Assembly: GCF_005146945.1 (NCBI RefSeq)
Contig: NZ_SWMS01000024.1
Span: forward strand, 1-64,000
Direction of reading: 5' to 3'
From: Prauserella endophytica
GTDB taxonomy: Bacteria > Actinomycetota > Actinomycetes > Mycobacteriales > Pseudonocardiaceae
Length of the DNA stretch: 64,000 nucleotides
Position numbers and translations under genes: made by a program. The notes below the pieces were generated by a model. The model saw only the letters and a program-made list of their open reading frames with translations. It searched no databases and had not been told where the DNA came from. Positions 34,371 through 42,349 of the stretch are shown one piece after another (position 1 is the first letter of the stretch; every line of letters starts with the position of its first letter).

Positions 34371-35308
34371 GTCCGGTGATCCGGTTCTTCGGCGGCAAGG
34401 GCGGGGTGGGCAAGACGACACTGGCGGCCGCCTTCGCCCTGCGGCAGGCGGAGCGGGGCACGCGGACGCTCGTCGTCTCCACCGACCCCGCGCACTCGCT
34501 CGGCGACGTCTTGCTGGCCTCGCTGGCCGACACCCCGCGCGAGGTGCTGCCCGGACTCTGGGCGGCGGAGATCAGCGGCGAGGAGCAGGCGAGCCGCCGG
34601 GTCGCGGAGGTCGCCGAGGACGCCAGGCACGCCGTGCCCCGTGAGGTGCTGCCCGCCGTCGAACGGCATCTCGCGAGAGCGGCGAGCAGCCCCGGCACGG
34701 TGGAGTCGGCCCTGCTGGACCGGCTCACCGACCTGACCGAGCAGGTGGGCACGCGGTGGGACCTGCTCGTCGTCGACAGCGCCCCGACCGGGCACATGGT
34801 GCGCCTGCTGAGCCTGCCCACCCTGCTGACCCCGTGGATCGAGGGCCTGGCACGCCAGCGTGAACGGGCCCGCAACGCCGACCGGCTGGTGGCGGGCATG
34901 AGCGGGGACGCCGCCGACGACCCGGACCCGCTGCTGCGGCGGCTCCACGTCCGCCGCGACCGCATGGAGCGCATGGCGCGACGGCTGCGCGCGGAGGCGC
35001 TCGTCCACCTGGTGGTGGTGCCCGAGCACCTGGCCCTCGCCGAGACCCTGCGGGCGGCCGACACCCTCGCCGACGCGGGCCTGCCGCTGGGTGCCGTACT
35101 GGTCAACCGGGTCGTGCCCGACGAGGAGACCGGAGTGCTGGCCGGCCGCAGGGACCAGCAGCAGGAGGTGCTCCTCCGGCTGAAGGAGCGGTTCGCCGAC
35201 GCCGGGCTGGTGCGGGTCCCCCTGCTCGCCGGGACGCTCGCGGGCGCCGCCGAGCTCGCGGTCCTGGGCACGGTCTTCGACGGGGCCGGTGGGACACTGG
35301 CGGGGTGA
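34367..35308 (+). CDS. ArsA/Get3-family ATPase
   Basis: The 313-aa deviant Walker P-loop ATPase has FFGGKGGVGKTTLAAAFA (signature Lys), STDPAHSLGD (A-loop), DLLVVDSAPTGHMVRLL (switch II with DxAPTGHT-like motif), and VLVNRVVPDE. It is a single ArsA half, so it probably dimerises like Get3/TRC40. The ArsA metalloid-site Cys residues are not visible. TTG 34367 overlaps the CC-protein stop; GTG 34376 is an alternative. The partner is probably the adjacent CC-protein. Confidence 0.85.
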   Translation: MSPVIRFFGGKGGVGKTTLAAAFALRQAERGTRTLVVSTDPAHSLGDVLLASLADTPREVLPGLWAAEISGEEQASRRVAEVAEDARHAVPREVLPAVERHLARAASSPGTVESALLDRLTDLTEQVGTRWDLLVVDSAPTGHMVRLLSLPTLLTPWIEGLARQRERARNADRLVAGMSGDAADDPDPLLRRLHVRRDRMERMARRLRAEALVHLVVVPEHLALAETLRAADTLADAGLPLGAVLVNRVVPDEETGVLAGRRDQQQEVLLRLKERFADAGLVRVPLLAGTLAGAAELAVLGTVFDGAGGTLAG

Positions 35309-36507
35309 GCACCGCCGTATCCCCTGACGCCTTCGTCCTGCCCTCCTCCGCGCTGCGCGGGCTGGGCACGCGGCCGTTCGGGGTGTACGTCCACGTGCCG
35401 TTCTGCGCGACGCGGTGCGGCTACTGCGACTTCAACACCTACACCGCCGGTGAGCTCGGCACGGCGGCCTCGCCCGGGTCGTGGCTGGAGGGCCTGCGCC
35501 GCGAGCTCGACCTCGCCGCGGGGATGCTCGGCACCCCACCCGCCGCGGACACCGTCTTCGTCGGCGGCGGCACGCCGTCGCTGCTCGGCGCCGACCGGCT
35601 CGCGGCCGTGCTCGAGGCTGTGCGGCGGTCGTTCGGGCTCGCCGACGACGCCGAGGTGACCACGGAGTCGAACCCGGAGTCCACGTCGCCGGAGTTCTTC
35701 GCCGGCCTCCGTGAGGCGGGCTACACGCGGGTGTCGCTGGGTATGCAGTCGGCGGCGCCGCACGTGCTGCGGATCCTCGACCGCGTCCACACACCGGGCC
35801 GTCCCGTCGCCGCCGCGCGGGAGGCGAGGGCGGCCGGGTTCGAGCACGTCAACCTCGACCTCATCTACGGCACGCCGGGGGAGCGGTCCGAGGACCTGCG
35901 GGAGTCGCTGGACGCCGTGCTCGCCGCGGGTGTGGATCACGTGTCCGCCTACGCCCTGATCGTCGAGGACGGCACCGCGCTCGCGCGGCGCGTGCGCAGG
36001 GGCGAGCTGCCCGCGCCCGACGACGATGTGCTCGCGGCGCGCTACGAGCAGCTCGACGCGGCGCTCTCCTCGGCAGGCCTGCACTGGTACGAGGTGTCGA
36101 ACTGGGCGGCGTCCGAGCAGGCGCGGTGCAGGCACAACCTCGGCTACTGGCTCGGCGGCGACTGGTGGGGCGCGGGGCCCGGCGCGCACAGCCACGTCGG
36201 CGGCGTGCGGTGGTGGAACGTCAAACACCCCGCCCGCTACGCCTCCGTGCTCGCCGGCGGCGAGGTGCCCGTCGCGGGGCACGAGGTGCTCACCGACACC
36301 GACCGGCACCTTGAGCGCGTCATGCTGGAGCTGCGCCTGGCCGAGGGGCTGCCGCTGACCGCGCTCGGCCCCGGCGGCGTGCGCGAGGCACGCGCCGCCG
36401 CGGCCGAGGGGCTGCTCACCGGCGACGGGCTCGCCGAGGGCAGGGCGGTGCTGACCGACCGCGGCCGCCTGCTCGCCGACGCCGTCGTGCGCAGGCTGGT
36501 CAGCTGA
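35305..36507 (+). CDS. hemW: Radical SAM heme chaperone HemW
   Basis: The 400-aa HemN-like radical SAM protein has the cluster motif PFCATRCGYCDFNTY (C-x3-C-x2-C), VFVGGGTPSLL, TTESNPES, VSLGMQSAAPHVL, LDLIYGTPGE, and a C-terminal HemW domain (HNLGYWLGGDWWGAGPGAHS). Current knowledge favours heme binding and transfer over coproporphyrinogen oxidation. GTG 35305 overlaps the ATPase gene by GTGA. Its 3' end overlaps the convergent gene by 8 bp. Confidence 0.88.
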   Translation: MSTAVSPDAFVLPSSALRGLGTRPFGVYVHVPFCATRCGYCDFNTYTAGELGTAASPGSWLEGLRRELDLAAGMLGTPPAADTVFVGGGTPSLLGADRLAAVLEAVRRSFGLADDAEVTTESNPESTSPEFFAGLREAGYTRVSLGMQSAAPHVLRILDRVHTPGRPVAAAREARAAGFEHVNLDLIYGTPGERSEDLRESLDAVLAAGVDHVSAYALIVEDGTALARRVRRGELPAPDDDVLAARYEQLDAALSSAGLHWYEVSNWAASEQARCRHNLGYWLGGDWWGAGPGAHSHVGGVRWWNVKHPARYASVLAGGEVPVAGHEVLTDTDRHLERVMLELRLAEGLPLTALGPGGVREARAAAAEGLLTGDGLAEGRAVLTDRGRLLADAVVRRLVS

Positions 36508-37672
36508 TCTCGCGGATCGTCAGCCCCGCCTTGCGCAGCCGCTCCAGCAGGGCGTCTCCCATCGCCACCGCGGTGGTGACCTGGCCGGACGTCGCGGGCA
36601 GGTCGTCGAACGCGAGGCACAGCGCGGACTCCGACAGCATCTTCGCCGTCTCGTCGTAGCCGGGGTCGCCGCCCGCGACCTCGGTGACGACCCGCTTGCC
36701 GCCACCTTCGCCGGTGAACCGGACGTTGAACCACGACTTCGCCCTCCGCTGCTCGCTCGGTCCCTCGCCGGGCTTGCGCAGGCGGCCCAGCGCGGTGCGC
36801 GCGGGCGGGATCTGGGCGAGCACGGCGAGCACACCGAGGCCGAGCCCGGCCGCGACGATCGTCGGCAGGCGCTTGACGGCCGCCGTGTGCCGGTAGGTGA
36901 ACGCCGGGCCGTAGCGGGGCAGCGCCGCGGCCGAGCGGGCGACGATCTGCGGGTCGATGGTCGGCATCGGCACGAGCCAGCGGCCCGTCTCGCGGTCGCG
37001 GGTGGGCGCGCCGAGCGGCGTGTGGATCGCGCGGTCCTTCGGCCACGGCTCTGCCCTGCGCCGCTCCTTCGCCGTGCGCGCCATCTCCCTGGCCCGCGAG
37101 AAAGCCGTCAGCGCCGAGGAGTACGTGCCGCCGGAGAACTGGGCGCTCGCCCTGATCTGGCCGGTGACCGTGAGCGGCACGCCCTCGGGCAGCTTGCTCA
37201 CGGTGTAGTAGACGCCGAGGTCGTAGGGGATCGAGTCGAACCCGCACGCGTGCACGATGCGGGCGCCCGTGCGCTGCGCCGTCGCGTGGTGGGCGAGGTA
37301 GGTCCGGTCGACGAACTCGGGCTCCCCGGTGAGGTCGACGTAGTCGGTGCCGCTCTCCGCGCACGCGGCGACCAGTGGCTCGCCGTAGTTGAGGTACGGG
37401 CCGACGGTGGTGATCACCACGCGGGCCGAGGCGGCGACGGTGCGCAGCGACCCGGGGTCGGTCACGTCGGCGTGCAGCAGCGGCAGCTCGGCGCAGTCCT
37501 GGTTGAGCTCCGCGAGCCTGGCGCGGGTGCGTTCCAGCTTCGCGCTGTCGCGGCCGGCGAGCGCCCATCGGCACTCCGGCGGCGCGTGGCGCGCCAGGTA
37601 CTCCGCGGTCAGGCCGCCGGTGAACCCGGTCGCGCCGAACAGGACGATGTCGTGCTCACGCTTGGCTGCCAT
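36500..37672 (-). CDS. Saccharopine dehydrogenase NADP-binding domain protein (enoyl-reductase-like)
   Basis: The 390-aa protein has an N-terminal Rossmann fold (IVLFGATGFTGGLTAEYLA), a catalytic-like YVDLTGEPEFVD, CGFDSIPYDLG, and a hydrophobic patch near 285-300 (AAGLGLGVLAVLA). The set matches the trans-acting enoyl reductase/saccharopine-dehydrogenase-like family of mycobacteria (Rv2449c, Rv2953-like), which act on lipids. The lipid substrate is not known. Its start overlaps the TetR gene by 17 bp, so the regulator probably controls it. Confidence 0.82.
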   Translation of the reverse strand: MAAKREHDIVLFGATGFTGGLTAEYLARHAPPECRWALAGRDSAKLERTRARLAELNQDCAELPLLHADVTDPGSLRTVAASARVVITTVGPYLNYGEPLVAACAESGTDYVDLTGEPEFVDRTYLAHHATAQRTGARIVHACGFDSIPYDLGVYYTVSKLPEGVPLTVTGQIRASAQFSGGTYSSALTAFSRAREMARTAKERRRAEPWPKDRAIHTPLGAPTRDRETGRWLVPMPTIDPQIVARSAAALPRYGPAFTYRHTAAVKRLPTIVAAGLGLGVLAVLAQIPPARTALGRLRKPGEGPSEQRRAKSWFNVRFTGEGGGKRVVTEVAGGDPGYDETAKMLSESALCLAFDDLPATSGQVTTAVAMGDALLERLRKAGLTIREIS

Positions 37673-38339
37673 GGGTTTCCTTCCTCTGCAGGTCCACCGG
37701 CTCGTCGGGCCCGAGCTCGACGCCCTCGGACCGCAGCGCGGCCTCGATGGCGCCGCCGACGAGCGTGGTGAGGTAGTCGACGATCTCCTCCTCCGGCAGG
37801 CCGGGGTGGTCGAGCCACCAGTTCCCGGCCGCCTCGACGGCGCCGACGAGGCCGTGCGCCCACGGGGCCGCGCCCCGCGAGTCGACCCCGAAGGCCCGCA
37901 GGTACTCGCCGAGCATCGCGGCGATCGGTCCCGCGGCGGCCGTGCGCTCGGCTCGGGCCTGCTCGCCCGCCCTCGCCGCGCAGACGAAGCGGAAGACGTT
38001 CGGGTGCTCGGCGAGCACGCCGACGTAGGCGCGCACGCTCATCCGTACCCGCACACGCAGGGGCGCGGGCTCGGTCAGTGCCGGGGCGAGCCGGTCGCGG
38101 ACCAGTGCGAACGTCCGCCGCGACACCGCCTCGTGCAGCTCGGCCTTGTCGGCGAAGTGCCGGTACAGCCGGGGTTTGGCCACCCCGGCCTCGCGTGCGA
38201 TCTCGGCCATGCCGACCCCGGGGCCGTGTTTGTCGATGGCCCGGAACGCCGCGTCGACGAACTCCGCCCGCCTGGCGGCACGGTGCTCCCGCCAGCGCTC
38301 GGTGCGGCCGTCGCTGTGACCGCTGCCACTGCCCGTCAC
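37656..38339 (-). CDS. TetR family transcriptional regulator
   Basis: The 227-aa protein has an N-terminal helix-turn-helix: AFRAIDKHGPGVGMAEIAREAGVAKPRLYRHFADKAELHEAV (about 32-73), followed by a helical ligand domain (with NWWLDHPGLPEEEIVDYLTTLVGGAIEAAL). GTG 38339. It overlaps the downstream reductase gene, and imperfect inverted repeats (38352-38385) lie directly upstream. A lipid or CoA-type effector would fit the partner but is not shown. Confidence 0.87.
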   Translation of the reverse strand: MTGSGSGHSDGRTERWREHRAARRAEFVDAAFRAIDKHGPGVGMAEIAREAGVAKPRLYRHFADKAELHEAVSRRTFALVRDRLAPALTEPAPLRVRVRMSVRAYVGVLAEHPNVFRFVCAARAGEQARAERTAAAGPIAAMLGEYLRAFGVDSRGAAPWAHGLVGAVEAAGNWWLDHPGLPEEEIVDYLTTLVGGAIEAALRSEGVELGPDEPVDLQRKETHGSQA

Positions 38340-38351
38340 GGCGTAGAGCGT

Positions 38352-38380
38352 ACCCGAAGTACGGGATACCGGTGGTACCC
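38352..38380. promoter_or_regulatory. Imperfect inverted repeats upstream of the TetR gene
   Basis: CCCGAAGTACGGG (CCCG/CGGG arms) is followed by GATACCGGTGGTACC (arms differ at one base). Both lie between the divergent TetR and 64-aa genes and are typical in size and place for a TetR operator. Confidence 0.4.
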
Positions 38381-38393
38381 CCGAATCGATCCT

Positions 38394-38419
38394 GATTGGA
38401 ATCCCGCAGGCCGGGGTAC
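38394..38419 (+). promoter_or_regulatory. SigB/SigF-type promoter before the 64-aa acidic protein
   Basis: GATT (38394-38397), 16-bp spacer, GGGTAC (38414-38419) matches GNNT-N14-16-GGGTAY, the stress sigma promoter known from Streptomyces SigB. The ATG follows 9 bp later. Confidence 0.55.
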
Positions 38420-38428
38420 CTCCCGATC

Positions 38429-38623
38429 ATGAGCCACAACCACGACCTGGTCCCTCACGCCGATGTCGACGAGCAGCGCCGCTCCGTCAGCGAGGGCGAC
38501 GCGGGCACCCCCTCGGACGTCTCCGTGCCCCTCGAGGCCGACCCCGCCGACGCGGCCGAGCAGGCCGCCGCTGTGCCGTTCGACGAGGAAGACGGCCCTG
38601 CCCCGACCGGCGGCCCGGAATGA
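38429..38623 (+). CDS. Small acidic disordered protein (64 aa)
   Basis: The 64-aa product begins MSHNHDLVPHADVDEQRR and is rich in Asp, Glu, Ala and Pro without predicted fold. No family recognised. It lies behind a stress-type promoter and just before the whiB gene, which has its own similar promoter. Small acidic proteins like this are often stress-induced in actinomycetes; function unknown. Confidence 0.6.
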   Translation: MSHNHDLVPHADVDEQRRSVSEGDAGTPSDVSVPLEADPADAAEQAAAVPFDEEDGPAPTGGPE

Positions 38624-38624
38624 G

Positions 38625-38650
38625 GTGTGAGTTCCGGGCAACCGGGGTAC
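38625..38650 (+). promoter_or_regulatory. SigB/SigF-type promoter before the whiB gene
   Basis: GTGT (38625-38628), 16-bp spacer, GGGTAC (38645-38650), 46 bp upstream of the WhiB start codon. Confidence 0.5.
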
Positions 38651-38695
38651 ACCGCGCGCGCGACGCGCGCATGGCACGTTCACGGAGGTGACCGC

Positions 38696-38995
38696 ATGAC
38701 CGATACGTCTCGCCTGCCCACTCCGGTCGCGGAGGTATGGGAATGGCAGCGGCATGGCAACTGCCGCAATCTCGACAGCTCCGTGTTCTTCCATCCTGAC
38801 GGAGAGCGCGGGTTCGCGCGAGCCGACCGGGTGGCCCGCGCGAAGGAGATCTGCCGGACGTGTCCGGTGATCGTCCAGTGCCGCCACCACGCGTTGACCG
38901 TCCAGGAGCCGTTCGGCGTCTGGGGTGGCCTGGACGAGACCGAGCGGCGCGACGCGATCGCACGGCGGAAGAAGCTGGAGCCAGCGGCCCACTGA
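38696..38995 (+). CDS. whiB3: WhiB-family iron-sulfur regulator (WhiB3/WhiD type)
   Basis: The 99-aa protein has the four cluster cysteines Cys23, Cys53, Cys56 and Cys62, the FFHPDGERG loop, CPVIVQCRHHAL, GVWGGLDETERR turn and a basic C-terminus (AIARRKK). The EVWEWQ start and HPDGERG segment are closest to mycobacterial WhiB3 and Streptomyces WhiD, redox/NO-responsive regulators that bind the housekeeping sigma factor. The nearby SigD-like gene repeats the WhiB3-SigD neighbourhood of mycobacteria. GGAGGTGACCGC precedes ATG 38696. Confidence 0.85.
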   Translation: MTDTSRLPTPVAEVWEWQRHGNCRNLDSSVFFHPDGERGFARADRVARAKEICRTCPVIVQCRHHALTVQEPFGVWGGLDETERRDAIARRKKLEPAAH

Positions 38996-39031
38996 CACCA
39001 CCCGGCGCAGTCATGCGACGAAGGGGGAGTT

Positions 39032-40012
39032 GTGCGTTTCGGATACACCCTGCTCACCGAACAGGCCGGCCCGAGGCAGCTGGTCGCCGACGCGGCGGCG
39101 GGGGAGCAGGCCGGCTTCGACTTCGAGGTGATGAGCGACCACTACTCGCCGTGGCTCGACGAGCAGGGCCACGCGCCGTACGCGTGGAGCACGCTGGGGG
39201 CGGTGACACAGTCCACCGAGAGCGTGGAGCTGATGACGTTCGTGACGTGCCCGATCATGCGGTACCACCCGGCCGTCGTCGCTCAGAAGGCCGCGACGGT
39301 CCAGCTGCTGTCCGGGGGCCGGTTCCTGCTTGGGCTCGGGGCGGGCGAGAACCTCAACGAGCACGTGATCGGCGAGGGCTGGCCACCGGCCAACGCCCGG
39401 CACGAGATGCTCGGCGAGGCGTTGCAGATCGTCAACGGCCTCTTCGACGGCGGCTACACCAACTACGCCGGTGAGCACTTCCGCGTCGACTCGGCCAAGC
39501 TGTGGGACCTGCCGGAGCGCAGGGTGCCGGTGGGCGTCGCGGTGTCGGGAGCGCAGTCGGTGAGCAAGTTCGCGCCGTTGTCCGACGCGCTGATCGCGGT
39601 GGAGCCGAACGGGCAGCTCTGCACGCAGTGGGACACCGAGCGCTCCGGTGCCGGGCTGGAGACGTCGCGCAAGATCGGCCAGCTGCCGGTGTGCTGGGAC
39701 CAGGACAAGAAGGCCGCCGTGCGAAGGGCCCACGAGCAGTTCCGGTGGTTCGCCGGCGGCTGGAAGGTGAACGCGGAGCTGCCGGGCACCTCGGCCTTCG
39801 CGGGCGCCACGCAGTTCGTGAGCGAGGACGACGTCGAGGGGGCGCTGGCCTGCGGGGGCGACCCGGAGACCGTCGTCGAGGCCGCGCGCCCGTTCTGGGA
39901 GGCCGGTTTCACCGATCTCGCGCTCGTGCAGATCGGCGGCGACCACCAGGCCGAGTTCCTCGACGCCGCCAAGCGGACGCTGCTCCCCGCGCTGCGGGAA
40001 GCAGCGTCCTGA
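39032..40012 (+). CDS. F420-dependent LLM-class oxidoreductase (TIGR03557-like)
   Basis: The 326-aa luciferase-like TIM barrel starts MRFGYTLLTEQAGPRQLV and has FEVMSDHYSPWLDEQGHAPYAWSTLGA split over the active site, LSGGRFLLGLGAGENLNEH, and GVAVSGAQS. These match the F420-dependent glucose-6-phosphate-dehydrogenase-like family, where F420 is the hydride acceptor. Substrate unknown. GTG 39032 follows GGGGGAGTT. It separates whiB3 from the sigma factor genes seen in mycobacteria. Confidence 0.85.
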   Translation: MRFGYTLLTEQAGPRQLVADAAAGEQAGFDFEVMSDHYSPWLDEQGHAPYAWSTLGAVTQSTESVELMTFVTCPIMRYHPAVVAQKAATVQLLSGGRFLLGLGAGENLNEHVIGEGWPPANARHEMLGEALQIVNGLFDGGYTNYAGEHFRVDSAKLWDLPERRVPVGVAVSGAQSVSKFAPLSDALIAVEPNGQLCTQWDTERSGAGLETSRKIGQLPVCWDQDKKAAVRRAHEQFRWFAGGWKVNAELPGTSAFAGATQFVSEDDVEGALACGGDPETVVEAARPFWEAGFTDLALVQIGGDHQAEFLDAAKRTLLPALREAAS

Positions 40013-40025
40013 GCGCGCGAGGCCG

Positions 40026-40538
40026 TCAGGCCCGCACGCGCAGGCGGCTGAGCACGTCGTAGGGCGGGACCCAGCCGTGCTCCACCAGCGCCTGGTAGAG
40101 CGCGGTCAGGGCCTTGTCGTTCTCCTCGTCGCTGTAGGCCTCGGCGAGTGTGCGCATCAGGTCGAGCACGGCCTCGTCTCCCCTGGCCGACGGCCCGGGG
40201 CCGTCGCCGTCGAGCGGGATCGAGCCTCCCGCGGCCGCCTCGTGCAGCAGGGGCTCCAGCTGGGCCTGCTCGACACGCTGCGCCAGCTGGACGAGCGCCT
40301 GCGCGATGCGGTGAAGCTTGATGTTGTACTGCTGCGACAGCCGGACGAGGACCTGGAAGGCCTCCTGCGGCGTGCAGCGGTGCGAGACCACGAGCACGCC
40401 CATCGCCTGCTCGATGGTCGCGCGCGTGCGCAGCGCGCGACGTAAGCCGTCGAGTTCGTTCTCCAGGTGGGCGACCGGGGCGAGCAGATCCGCGTCGTCG
40501 GGAGAGCCGGAGCCGTGGTTGTCCGGGGTGTGACCCAC
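40026..40538 (-). CDS. ANTAR-domain RNA-binding antiterminator protein
   Basis: From GTG 40538 the product is 170 aa: a short N-terminus, a coiled coil (APVAHLENELDGLRRALRT), then the ANTAR helices IEQAMGVLVVSHRCTPQEAFQVLVRLSQQYNIKL split as residues about 45-85, and a helical C-terminal part with DLMRTLAEAYSDEEND. ANTAR proteins bind paired hairpins in mRNA leaders. No GAF or PAS sensor is present. The start is uncertain: the frame stays open to 40721, and an out-of-frame ATG with a good Shine-Dalgarno sequence lies at 40606. Confidence 0.75.
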   Translation of the reverse strand: MGHTPDNHGSGSPDDADLLAPVAHLENELDGLRRALRTRATIEQAMGVLVVSHRCTPQEAFQVLVRLSQQYNIKLHRIAQALVQLAQRVEQAQLEPLLHEAAAGGSIPLDGDGPGPSARGDEAVLDLMRTLAEAYSDEENDKALTALYQALVEHGWVPPYDVLSRLRVRA

Positions 40539-40864
40539 GCGTCGGACCGCCGGGCTCAGAGCGCCGAGGCGCGCGGCGGGATCGGCTGGAACGGCAGTGG
40601 TGTCATGATGGCTCCCTCGGTCGGCAGTCGCGAAGAAAAGCGCGGACGCGAGGACACTCACGGTTCGGACCAACCGGGAAATCCGCGGTCGGTGCGGAGC
40701 ACGCAGCGCCTCGCTTCGCACGAACGCCAGGCGGCTCCCGGATCCGGCCGGATGCTCGCCTGGCGCGCTGCGGCTGCTTGCTCAACCGCTTGTTGCGTCA
40801 ACTTTAAAGAGGGCGCTCACCTGGCCGCACGGCGGCCCTTGCGTGTGATCACCCGAGCGGGAGT

Positions 40865-41506
40865 TCAGAACCCGCCGTCCTGGTTGACGAGCGCGCGAAG
40901 CCTTGCCAGGGCGCGGTGTTGCGACGTGCGGACGTTCGCGGGGGAGAGGCCGAGGGCGTCGGCGGTCTCACCGGCGGAGAGGCCGACGACGATGCGGAGG
41001 ATCACGATCTCGCGCTGGTTGTTCGAGAGGAAGCCGAGCAGGCCGTTGAGCCGGTGCCCCAGGTCGGTGTTGAGCGCGTGCCGCTCCGGCTCGTTGTCGC
41101 CGCCGTTCTGCTCCGGCACGTCCGGGGTCGGGTCGGAACGCTCGCGCGACACGAGCCGGAACGCGTCCGAGACCTTGTTGGACGCGATGGCGTGGACCAG
41201 GTAAAGGAACGAACCACCCCGGTCCTGGTAGCTCGGCAGCGCCTTGAGGACGGCGACACACGTCTCCTGTGCGACGTCGTCGGCGGAAACGTACGACAGG
41301 TCCCGCCTGCCGAGCCGCGCGCGGCAGTACCGCGTGATGATCGGGGTGATCATCGTGATCAGCTTGTGCACCGCGAACTGGTCGCCCGCGGCGGCGGACC
41401 GCACCACGGGATCGAGCTCCGCTTTGGTGAGCTGCGGATCGCCCCGGTAGGGCTCGGTGTCCGCCCCACTATGTTGGGGGACAGGACCTATGGCAACGCT
41501 TGGCAT
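40865..41506 (-). CDS. sigD: Sigma-70 family factor, SigD/ShbA-like
   Basis: The 213-aa ECF-type sigma factor has region 2 (DQFAVHKLITMITPIITRYCRARLG, SADDVAQETCVAVLKALPSY, GGSFLYLVHAIASNKVSDAFR) and region 4 (LNGLLGFLSNNQREIVILRIVVGLSAGETADALGLSPANVRTSQHRALARLRAL). The proximity to whiB3 matches SigD of mycobacteria and ShbA of Streptomyces (which drives hrdB). ATG 41506 is chosen over the upstream in-frame ATG at 41530. No RsdA-like anti-sigma gene is adjacent. Confidence 0.85.
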   Translation of the reverse strand: MPSVAIGPVPQHSGADTEPYRGDPQLTKAELDPVVRSAAAGDQFAVHKLITMITPIITRYCRARLGRRDLSYVSADDVAQETCVAVLKALPSYQDRGGSFLYLVHAIASNKVSDAFRLVSRERSDPTPDVPEQNGGDNEPERHALNTDLGHRLNGLLGFLSNNQREIVILRIVVGLSAGETADALGLSPANVRTSQHRALARLRALVNQDGGF

Positions 41507-41699
41507 AGCCGGCTCCCAGACCATGAGCAATGCGGTTGCCGTCGGGGTCCATGACGGCTGCTGTCGGGGTTCGAGTCCCGAGCCGCAGGTGCGGGGAGCC
41601 AGCCAGCTCGGTGACCACTGAGCGTAATGCTAGATGCCTCCAGCCGGGTAATCCAGATATCAACAGAATTTGGCCCGTTTGCACGAACGCGATCGGCTG

Positions 41700-41999
41700 T
41701 TAGCGCAGGAACACGAGCAGGCTCGAGAGTGCGGTCGCGGCCGTCAGCGCGGCGACGGAGACGTACAGGCCCCGGCCCGCCGCCGGTGGCTCCGCCTCAC
41801 GACGGAGGACCCGGTCGCGCCGCCAGCCCAGTACCGCGAGCGCGGCCGCCGTCAGGCCCGCGACGGCGGCAGGCGCCGTCAGCGGCCCCCAGCCGTGGCG
41901 GGCGGCCGCGTGCAGGAGCAGGACCGCGCACGCGCCCGCGGCGAGCGACGTGCGCTGCCACGCGAGTCCGGTGCGCTCCGGCTGGAGTCCGTCGGTCAT
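41700..41999 (-). CDS. DUF202 membrane protein
   Basis: The 99-aa protein begins with LQPERTGLAWQRTSLAAGA, the DUF202 signature (ER-x-x-LAWxRTxL), and has three hydrophobic helices (about 20-37, 41-60 and 78-97). It overlaps the preceding DUF202 gene by ATGA, so the two form a pair as is common in actinomycetes. Function of the family is unknown. Confidence 0.8.
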   Translation of the reverse strand: MTDGLQPERTGLAWQRTSLAAGACAVLLLHAAARHGWGPLTAPAAVAGLTAAALAVLGWRRDRVLRREAEPPAAGRGLYVSVAALTAATALSSLLVFLR

Positions 42000-42349
42000 C
42001 CGACGACCACCAGCACGGCGGCGAAGACCGTGAGCACCGAGATGCCGCCCGCGAGCACGAGCAGCAGCACGCTGCGCGGCAGCGGGGCCCCTCGGCGCAT
42101 GGCCAGCTGGACCGCGCGCCAGCGCGGGTAGCTGGCGGCGGCGAGCACGGCGGCCAGCGCGATGCAGAGCAGCGCGAGCGCGGTCCTGGCGCCCGCCGTG
42201 GCCAGTCCGGGGACGAGCTGCTGCACCGCCACCCCGCCGGCCACGAGGCCGAGCGCGGTGCGGATCCACGCGAGGAAGGTCCGTTCGTTGGCCAACGTGA
42301 ACCGGTAGTCGGGCTCGGTCTCGGTCGGCTGGTCGTCGCGTTCTGTCAC
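41996..42349 (-). CDS. DUF202 (YidH-like) membrane protein
   Basis: The 117-aa protein has an acidic start (TERDDQPTETEPDYRF), then LANERTFLAWIRTALGLVAGGVA, the DUF202 core, and two more helices. GTG 42349 overlaps the GtrA gene by GTGA and its stop overlaps the second DUF202 gene by ATGA. It is the paralogous partner of the gene at 41700-41999. Confidence 0.85.
   Translation of the reverse strand: MTERDDQPTETEPDYRFTLANERTFLAWIRTALGLVAGGVAVQQLVPGLATAGARTALALLCIALAAVLAAASYPRWRAVQLAMRRGAPLPRSVLLLVLAGGISVLTVFAAVLVVVG

Noticed and set aside
41560-41600. tRNA-like T-arm sequence GGTTCGAGTCCC
   Set aside because: The stem pairs only three bases in canonical register, and no acceptor, D or anticodon arms can be drawn around it.
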